This document shows positions 1 to 4,417 of a DNA stretch of 5,976 nucleotides, piece by piece (the stretch's first letter is position 1; every line of letters begins with the position of its first letter). The stretch is from an uncultured Plesiomonas sp. (lineage in GTDB: Bacteria > Pseudomonadota > Gammaproteobacteria > Enterobacterales > CAMTGL01). Below the pieces are notes generated by a model that saw nothing but the letters and a program-made list of their open reading frames with translations, was not told the origin of the DNA and ran no database searches. The stretch covers positions 1 to 5,976 of the forward strand of contig CAMTGL010000132.1 in NCBI GenBank assembly GCA_947071955.1, read 5' to 3'. A program made the translations under genes and the position numbers.

Positions 1-482
1 CGTTACGCGGTTCAGCAGTTTACCGCAACGGCGACCGTGCGCCACGTGTTGTCAGTATCAACCGTTACGACAGCTCACTGGTGTGTGAATGTGAAGCGGT
101 CACCGCCGCCGAAGTGCGCTATGCGGTAAACGAGCTGAAAGTGAACAATCTTATCGATCTGCGCCGCCGTACACGGGTCGGCATGGGGCCGTGTCAGGGC
201 GAGCTGTGTGCCTGCCGCGCCGCTGGCGTTATGGCCCGTTTTGGCCAGATCACACCGCAACAATCAACCCAACAATTGCGCGAGTTTCTGGAAGAGCGTT
301 GGAAAGGCATTCGCCCGATCGCGTGGGGGGATGCACTGCGCGAATCGGAATTTACCAACTGGATTTATCAGGGGTTATGCGGGCTTGATGATGTGCCGCC
401 CGTTTCGTTAAACACCGTAAACACAGTGCCAAACACCACCACAACCCAGACCGTTCAACAGGAGAACACCAATGAAATTTGA
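1..482 (+). CDS. glpA: Anaerobic glycerol-3-phosphate dehydrogenase subunit A, C-terminal part (5' end outside window)
   Basis: GlpA is the FAD-containing catalytic subunit of the anaerobic GlpABC complex, which oxidises sn-glycerol-3-phosphate to dihydroxyacetone phosphate. The reading frame is open from base 3 (the first two bases belong to a split codon), giving 159 codons, roughly the last quarter to third of a protein that is 542 aa in E. coli. Visible is the BFD-like [2Fe-2S] domain: a Cys-x-Cys pair at 84-92, then RRRTRVGMG and three more cysteines at 192, 207 and 213 (GPCQGELCACRA). The family-typical end RWKGIRPIAWGDALRESEF and YQGLCGL follows. After that comes an unusual tail of about two dozen residues rich in Thr, Asn, Val and Gln that I do not recall from E. 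coli GlpA. The stop overlaps the glpB start by 11 nt, indicating translational coupling. The catalytic FAD domain and the promoter lie upstream of the window. Confidence 0.96.
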   Translation, partial: LRGSAVYRNGDRAPRVVSINRYDSSLVCECEAVTAAEVRYAVNELKVNNLIDLRRRTRVGMGPCQGELCACRAAGVMARFGQITPQQSTQQLREFLEERWKGIRPIAWGDALRESEFTNWIYQGLCGLDDVPPVSLNTVNTVPNTTTTQTVQQENTNEI

Positions 483-1779
483 TGTGGCTATCATTGGTGC
501 CGGTTTAGCCGGGCTAACCTGCGGGATCAAGCTGGCACAAGCCGGACAGCGCTGCACCATTATCAGCTCAGGGCAGTGTGCGCTGAATTTCTCGTCCGGC
601 TCACTCGATTTACTCAGCCGATTGCCCAACGGCCACGCCGTAGCGACGCCACTGCAAGCACTTGATCAATTGGCGACCCAAGCGCCACAGCATCCGTATA
701 CCCGTATCGGCTATCAGGCGATTACACAGGCTACCACCCAGTTCAGCCAGATGCTGGCCGACAGCGGCATCTTGATGCACGGCTCGGCACAACACAATCA
801 TCTGCGGATGACCCCGCTTGGCAGCCTGCGCAGCACTTGGTTAAGCCCAGCATCAGTGCCGGTACATCCGTTATCTTCCCACGCAGAGCACAATGATGAT
901 TCTGTTGCTATGCGCAGTAAAATTGCGCTGATCGGCATCGAAGGCTTCCATGATTTCCAGCCTGAAATGGCTGCCGCAACACTGCGTGAACACCCGCTGT
1001 ACCGCCACTGTGATATCGTTACTGACCACCTGACCTTGCCGCAACTTGATCTGCTGCGCACAAACCCCAGTGAATTTCGCTCAGTCAACATTGCCCGCGT
1101 GCTCGAACAGCTCACTGACCTAGCACCGCTGGCCGCCGAACTGCAACGAGCCGCGCAACAAGCACAAACCGTGATTTTACCGGCAGTGCTGGGGCTTGAG
1201 CAGCACGATCTGCTGGCTCGTCTGCAAACTCTGACCGGTTTAACACTGCTCGAATTACCGACCTTGCCACCCTCAGTGTTGGGTATTCGACTACAACAGG
1301 CTCTGAAACGCCGTTTTCAACAGCTCGGCGGTCTGCTGATGAACGGCGATCAGGTGCGCAGCGCAACGCTTGAGTCCGGCCGCGTGCAGGCACTGTATAC
1401 CCGAAATCATGAGGATATTCCGGTACAAGCCGATTATGTCGTGCTGGCCAGCGGCAGCTTTTTCAGCAACGGTTTAGTTGCCGAATTTGACCGTATTCGT
1501 GAGCCTATTTTTGGGCTGGATGTGGTTGATACCGGAGAACGCGCACAGTGGAGCAACCCGCAGTTTCTGACCAGTCAGCCGTTTTTACAGTTCGGCGCAC
1601 AGGTTGATAATCAGTTACGCGCCCGTAAAGCAGGGAAAACCATTGAGAATTTATATGTCATCGGCTCAGTGCTCGGTGGCTATGATCCTATCTATCTTGG
1701 CTGCGGTGCCGGTGTATCCGTCACCACTGCACTTACCGTAGCAGAACAGATCCTGCAACGTCAGGAGGCCCACGCATGA
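472..1779 (+). CDS. glpB: Anaerobic glycerol-3-phosphate dehydrogenase subunit B
   Basis: GlpB is the second flavoprotein subunit of GlpABC, thought to carry electrons from GlpA toward the Fe-S subunit GlpC. The 435-aa product opens with a Rossmann FAD-binding segment (FDVAIIGAGLAGLTCGIKL, GxGxxG at residues 9-14). Further family signatures are NFSSGSLDLLS near residue 45, TPLGSLRSTWLSPASVPV, FRSVNIARVLEQ, LPTLPPSVLGIRLQQ, VLASGSFFSNGLVAEFDRIR, and a C-terminal FAD-contacting stretch with GSVLGGYDPIYLGCGAGVSV. The start is supported by AGGAG at 460-464, 7 nt before the ATG, and lies inside the end of glpA. The last four bases (ATGA) are shared with glpC, so all three genes are one translational unit. 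At residues 135-149 there is a polar segment about 12 residues longer than I recall in the 419-aa E. coli protein, which accounts for most of the length difference. No membrane segment or signal peptide is seen. Confidence 0.96.
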   Translation: MKFDVAIIGAGLAGLTCGIKLAQAGQRCTIISSGQCALNFSSGSLDLLSRLPNGHAVATPLQALDQLATQAPQHPYTRIGYQAITQATTQFSQMLADSGILMHGSAQHNHLRMTPLGSLRSTWLSPASVPVHPLSSHAEHNDDSVAMRSKIALIGIEGFHDFQPEMAAATLREHPLYRHCDIVTDHLTLPQLDLLRTNPSEFRSVNIARVLEQLTDLAPLAAELQRAAQQAQTVILPAVLGLEQHDLLARLQTLTGLTLLELPTLPPSVLGIRLQQALKRRFQQLGGLLMNGDQVRSATLESGRVQALYTRNHEDIPVQADYVVLASGSFFSNGLVAEFDRIREPIFGLDVVDTGERAQWSNPQFLTSQPFLQFGAQVDNQLRARKAGKTIENLYVIGSVLGGYDPIYLGCGAGVSVTTALTVAEQILQRQEAHA

Positions 1780-2978
1780 GCATCACCCCCGATTCAAGCT
1801 TTGAAAGCTGCATAAAATGTACCGCCTGCACCACGTTTTGTCCGGTATCAAAGGTCAACCCGCTCTATCCTGGCCCTAAGCAGGCCGGCCCTGATGGTGA
1901 GCGCCTACGGCTCAAAGACCCTGATCTGTATGATGAAGCCCTGAAATATTGCACCAACTGCAAACGCTGCGAAGTAGCCTGTCCGTCTGATGTCAAAATT
2001 GGTGACATTATTCAACGCGCCCGTGCCCAATACAGCCAGAAAAAACCGACACTGCGCGATGCGATTTTAAGCCATACCGATCTGATGGGCTCACTCTCAA
2101 CCCCGTTTGCCCCCATCATCAACCTAACTACCGGCTTAAAGCCCGTACGCAAACTGCTCGACAGCGCACTGAAAGTCGATCACCGCCGTGAACTGCCCAA
2201 GTATTCACACGGCACATTTCGCAACTGGTATCGCAAACATGCGGCAGACAAACAGGCCCAGTATGCCGAACAAATCGCCTATTTTCACGGCTGCTATGTC
2301 AACTACAACCATCCACAACTGGGTAAAGATCTGATCCGCGTATTTAATGCCATGGGGCTTGGCGTACAGTTGCTGGATAAAGAGAAGTGCTGCGGCGTAC
2401 CGCTGATTGCCAACGGGTTTACCGAAAAAGCAAAAAAACAGGCCAGCTTCAACGTGAAGCATCTGGAAACCGCCGTGGAACAAAAAGGGTTGCCGGTTGT
2501 GGCCACCTCTTCCACCTGCACCTTCACGCTGCGCGATGAGTACCCGCATATTTTGGGGATAGACAACAGCAAAGTGCGCAGCCACATCGATCTGGTCACC
2601 CGCTTTTTATACCGTGAACTCAGCGCTGGCCGCACCTTGCCGCTCAAGCATACACCGCTAAAAGTGGCTTACCACACGCCATGCCATATGGAAAAAATGG
2701 GCTGGGTTCCGTATACCCTTGATTTACTCCAACGTATTCCGGGAATAGAGCTGATTATGCTCGACTCACAATGCTGCGGCATTGCTGGAACATACGGTTT
2801 TAAATCAGAGAATTACGACACCTCACAGGCTATCGGCTCACCCCTGTTCCGCCAGATTGAAGAGAGCGGGGTTGATTTTGTGGTGTCTGACTGTGAAACC
2901 TGTAAATGGCAGATTGAAATGTCGACCAGCAAACGCTGCGAGCACCCCATCACAGTGTTGAGCCAAGCACTGGCCTGA
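1776..2978 (+). CDS. glpC: Anaerobic glycerol-3-phosphate dehydrogenase subunit C (Fe-S subunit)
   Basis: GlpC is the iron-sulfur subunit that attaches the GlpAB dimer to the inner membrane and delivers electrons to menaquinone during anaerobic respiration on fumarate or nitrate. The 400-aa protein (396 in E. coli) has two ferredoxin-type 4Fe-4S motifs: CxxCxxCxxxCP at Cys12, 15, 18, 22 and again at Cys59, 62, 65, 69. Two cysteine-rich CCG modules of the heterodisulfide-reductase/GlcF type follow. The first has HGC at Cys173, CCG at 205-206 and a Cys at 248; the second has Cys303 (TPCH), CCG at 333-334 and Cys373/376 (SDCETC). All expected ligands are present, so the protein looks intact. There is no clear transmembrane helix, so membrane attachment is probably peripheral. 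A near-perfect Shine-Dalgarno AGGAGG at 1763-1768, 7 nt from the ATG, fixes the start within the glpB end. It is the last gene of the operon. Confidence 0.97.
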   Translation: MSITPDSSFESCIKCTACTTFCPVSKVNPLYPGPKQAGPDGERLRLKDPDLYDEALKYCTNCKRCEVACPSDVKIGDIIQRARAQYSQKKPTLRDAILSHTDLMGSLSTPFAPIINLTTGLKPVRKLLDSALKVDHRRELPKYSHGTFRNWYRKHAADKQAQYAEQIAYFHGCYVNYNHPQLGKDLIRVFNAMGLGVQLLDKEKCCGVPLIANGFTEKAKKQASFNVKHLETAVEQKGLPVVATSSTCTFTLRDEYPHILGIDNSKVRSHIDLVTRFLYRELSAGRTLPLKHTPLKVAYHTPCHMEKMGWVPYTLDLLQRIPGIELIMLDSQCCGIAGTYGFKSENYDTSQAIGSPLFRQIEESGVDFVVSDCETCKWQIEMSTSKRCEHPITVLSQALA

Positions 2979-3016
2979 TCAGCAAATAACGTAGCTCACA
3001 ACCTAGCTAACAGACC

Positions 3017-3060
3017 AAAACAAAAACGGGCATGCCCTCCGCTGCCCGTTTTTGTTGTTT
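3017..3060. terminator. Rho-independent terminator shared by convergent glpC and yhhQ
   Basis: A 14-bp perfect inverted repeat pairs 3019-3032 with 3043-3056 around a 10-nt loop. The core CGGGCA/TGCCCG is flanked by an A-run on the left and a T-run on the right. On the + strand the stem ends in TTTTTGTTGTTT, and on the - strand it ends in TTTTTGTTTT. It therefore has intrinsic-terminator shape in both directions. It lies 40 nt after the glpC stop and 26 nt after the yhhQ stop, so it plausibly ends both transcripts. The A/T flanks pair with each other and extend the GC core, as is usual for bidirectional terminators. Confidence 0.9.
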
Positions 3061-3081
3061 ACTCGGCTGATACAGACAGCG

Positions 3082-3750
3082 TTAGTTTTGCTGCACCCAC
3101 ACCGCTTTTTCTGGTGTATGTGTCAGACGTTTGAGCAGAAAATTGAGCAATACACCGTATGCCGGCACAAACAACCCCAAACTGATAATCAGTTTGAAGG
3201 TGTAATCCACCAGCGCGATCTCTACCCAATGCTGGGCCATAAACAGATCGGGGCTTTTATAGAAGGCAATAAAGAAGAACGATGCGGTATCACTGATATT
3301 ACCAAACAGCGTAGATGCCATCGGTGCCAACCACCACGCCTTCATCTGACGTAAACGGTTAAAAACATTAATATCAAGGATTTGACCGAGCAGATACGCC
3401 ATAAAGCTGGCAACCGCAATCCGTGCCACAAACAGATTAAATGTCGTCAGTGAAGCTAACCCCTGATAGCTTCCCGCCAAAAACAGCACAGAAACCACAT
3501 ACGAGATCAGTAACGAAGGCAACATCACAGCAAGAATGATCCGGCGCGCCATTGCCGCACCATAAATTCTGACCGTTAAATCAGTGGCTAAAAAGATAAA
3601 CGGAAACGAGAATGCGCCCCACGTGGTATGAAAACCAAAAATCGTGATCGGCAACTGCACCAGATAGTTACTTGAAGCGATGATAAAAACATGAAACAAA
3701 ACCAGCCAGATCAGCGCATGGCGCTGCTGGTCGCGGCTAAAAGAGAGCAT
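3082..3750 (-). CDS. yhhQ: Queuosine precursor transporter YhhQ (COG1738 / VUT family)
   Basis: YhhQ is an inner-membrane importer of a queuosine precursor; the E. coli protein has been assigned to uptake of 7-cyano-7-deazaguanine (preQ0) and related 7-deazaguanines used to modify tRNA wobble guanine. The 222-aa product (221 in E. coli) is very hydrophobic, with about six predicted membrane helices. It carries the strongly conserved blocks ASSNYLVQLPITIFGFHTTW, GAFSFPFIFLATDLTVRIYG, NLFVARIAVASFMAYLLGQI, WWLAPMASTLFGNISDT and EIALVDYTFKLIISL. The start follows an AAGG/GGTGGA ribosome-binding region at 3764-3757. The gene is convergent with glpC and lies 147 nt downstream of a DUF3630-like gene on the same strand. 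Its leader contains a sigma70-like promoter and a candidate preQ1-I riboswitch, which independently supports the substrate assignment. Confidence 0.95.
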   Translation of the reverse strand: MLSFSRDQQRHALIWLVLFHVFIIASSNYLVQLPITIFGFHTTWGAFSFPFIFLATDLTVRIYGAAMARRIILAVMLPSLLISYVVSVLFLAGSYQGLASLTTFNLFVARIAVASFMAYLLGQILDINVFNRLRQMKAWWLAPMASTLFGNISDTASFFFIAFYKSPDLFMAQHWVEIALVDYTFKLIISLGLFVPAYGVLLNFLLKRLTHTPEKAVWVQQN

Positions 3751-3757
3751 GACACGT

Positions 3758-3792
3758 CCACCTTTTTGTTAGTTGGGGTGAGGGAACCCAAT
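3758..3792 (-). ncRNA. Candidate preQ1-I riboswitch controlling yhhQ translation
   Basis: Read on the - strand just upstream of yhhQ, the sequence has the compact H-type pseudoknot layout of class I preQ1 riboswitches. P1 is a 5-bp stem TTGGG (3791-3787) with CCCAA (3777-3773), enclosing a short pyrimidine-rich loop TTCCCTCAC. An A-rich tail CTAACAAAAAGG (3772-3761) follows. P2 can form between loop CCT (3783-3781) and AGG (3763-3761), leaving C3780 in the position of the ligand-specifying cytosine. The tail closely resembles the UUAACAAAACAAGG tail of the Thermoanaerobacter tengcongensis aptamer. The P2 strand AGG is also the yhhQ Shine-Dalgarno, 10 nt from the ATG, so ligand binding should hide it and repress translation. 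What is seen is sequence and pairing; ligand identity is inferred from the motif and from the downstream queuosine-precursor transporter gene. Confidence 0.88.
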
Positions 3793-3872
3793 ACCAGAAA
3801 TTTATCAGCCACAGCCGGTTTTTCCTACAAAACAGAAGATACAACACCGGCATAGACTGACCTACGGCGCAG

Positions 3873-3901
3873 AGTATACCTGTGTGTTGCGCAACTGTCA
3901 G
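3873..3901 (-). promoter_or_regulatory. Sigma70-type promoter for yhhQ
   Basis: On the - strand, CTGACA (3901-3896, 5 of 6 to TTGACA) and TATACT (3878-3873, 5 of 6 to TATAAT) are separated by exactly 17 nt. The predicted transcription start is near 3866, giving a leader of roughly 115 nt that contains the preQ1-I-like element. The -35 box overlaps the stop codon of the upstream DUF3630-like gene. A perfect 10-bp palindrome GTTGCGCAAC (3895-3886) fills the first part of the spacer and could be an operator; no known regulator is recognised. Confidence 0.7.
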
Positions 3902-4179
3902 CTATTGTCCAGCGCCGCGGTAAAGAGAGCCTGTTGAGTCATCAAAAACTGCAATACCGCCACACCGTCATCACACAGTGCTTCTAGCCAGAGCGTCTGG
4001 GTATAGTGATCGCCACGCAGCAGCAGCGGCGTACCTTCAAACTCCACCCGCCATGTGTGCAGATCAGCATCACACTGGCGATCAACAACCCGTAACTCGG
4101 CCAACGCCAAAAACGGCTGCACTTTTTCAGCAAAATTATCAAAATCAAGCCCACGACAGCGGATACTCAGAATCGACAT
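3898..4179 (-). CDS. Small DUF3630-like protein of unknown function
   Basis: This 93-aa soluble protein has no signal peptide, membrane segment or metal-binding motif. From memory it resembles the DUF3630 family of short gammaproteobacterial proteins. The best-matching core is DADLHTWRVEFEG at residues 37-49, followed by a strand-rich segment and LWLEAL at 63-68. The alternation of short hydrophobic strands suggests a small alpha/beta fold. The ATG at 4179 is preceded by purine-rich GAGAGGG and AAGGGG stretches; the former is about 9-10 nt from the ATG and is the likelier ribosome-binding site, though spacing is ambiguous. The gene is divergent from the chemoreceptor gene and in tandem with yhhQ. 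No terminator is visible after its stop, so readthrough into yhhQ is likely in addition to yhhQ's own promoter. Function is not assignable; no role in queuosine metabolism should be assumed from position alone. Confidence 0.8.
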   Translation of the reverse strand: MSILSIRCRGLDFDNFAEKVQPFLALAELRVVDRQCDADLHTWRVEFEGTPLLLRGDHYTQTLWLEALCDDGVAVLQFLMTQQALFTAALDNS

Positions 4180-4417
4180 TCCCCTTCACCCTCTCTTTTT
4201 TGCCGATGTATACATCCTCTTTAGTAAAAAAACCGTGCTCAAGCCTTCATTTTATTGATTATCAGCCGCTAACACGCACAGTTGTAACCTGCATTGCCGC
4301 ACATTCACCACACCGTTGGACAAACTATGCGTTATTCCCTGCAGTGTTACCCCGCTTTTATAGTGCTCCTCCGCCCGTGCGGTGGTCTGGCAACACATCC
4401 AGCAACAAGGTTATTTT
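4180..4417. other. Divergent intergenic region between DUF3630-like gene and chemoreceptor gene
   Basis: This 238-nt non-coding stretch must hold the promoters for both flanking genes. The clearest element is the perfect palindrome described separately. On the - strand a GATAAT -10-like box (4263-4258) has only a weak -35 (TTACAA, 18 nt upstream), so it is a low-confidence promoter for the DUF3630-like gene. On the + strand TATAGT at 4359-4364 is a possible -10 for the chemoreceptor without a good -35. GCCGCTAA at 4265-4272 resembles the sigma28 -10 (GCCGATAA) but has no TAAA box at the right distance. The chemoreceptor ribosome-binding site is AAGG at 4407-4410, 7 nt before its ATG. No terminator or RNA gene is evident. 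Confidence 0.5.
4205..4216. promoter_or_regulatory. Perfect 12-bp palindrome, possible operator
   Basis: GATGTATACATC is a gapless perfect palindrome whose nearer end lies 25 nt upstream of the DUF3630-like start codon, in the divergent promoter region. It could bind a dimeric regulator or, less likely, contribute a TATACA -10 box on the - strand, but no -35 box sits at a usable distance. I do not recognise it as the consensus site of a named regulator. Confidence 0.35.

Noticed and set aside
2205..2647. Two open frames of 126 and 114 aa on the - strand.
   Set aside because: They are antisense to glpC, whose iron-sulfur and CCG motifs are intact in the + frame; neither resembles a known family.
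2975..2982. The palindrome CTGATCAG at the glpC stop codon.
   Set aside because: Eight bases is easily chance, and it lies at the end of an operon without regulatory context.
3052..3354. A 100-aa open frame on the + strand.
   Set aside because: It is antisense to the well-supported yhhQ, begins within the terminator and has a composition unlike a real protein.
3814..3851. Possible hairpin GCCGGT/ACCGGC in the yhhQ leader.
   Set aside because: It is only a 6-bp stem with a 26-nt loop and no T-run after it; it could be part of the leader fold but does not qualify as an attenuator or terminator.
4239..4272. Sigma28 (FliA) promoter for the chemoreceptor, with GCCGCTAA as -10.
   Set aside because: The only -35-like match (TCAAGCCT at 4239-4246) is poor and 18 nt away rather than about 11, so the box alone is not enough.
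4273..4417. CACGCACAG at 4273-4281 upstream of a chemoreceptor suggested a GEMM-I cyclic-di-GMP riboswitch.
   Set aside because: The rest of the aptamer is missing: there is no GCAAAGCCTCCGGCC-type block, no tetraloop-receptor pair and no closing stem. The resemblance is limited to the first few bases.
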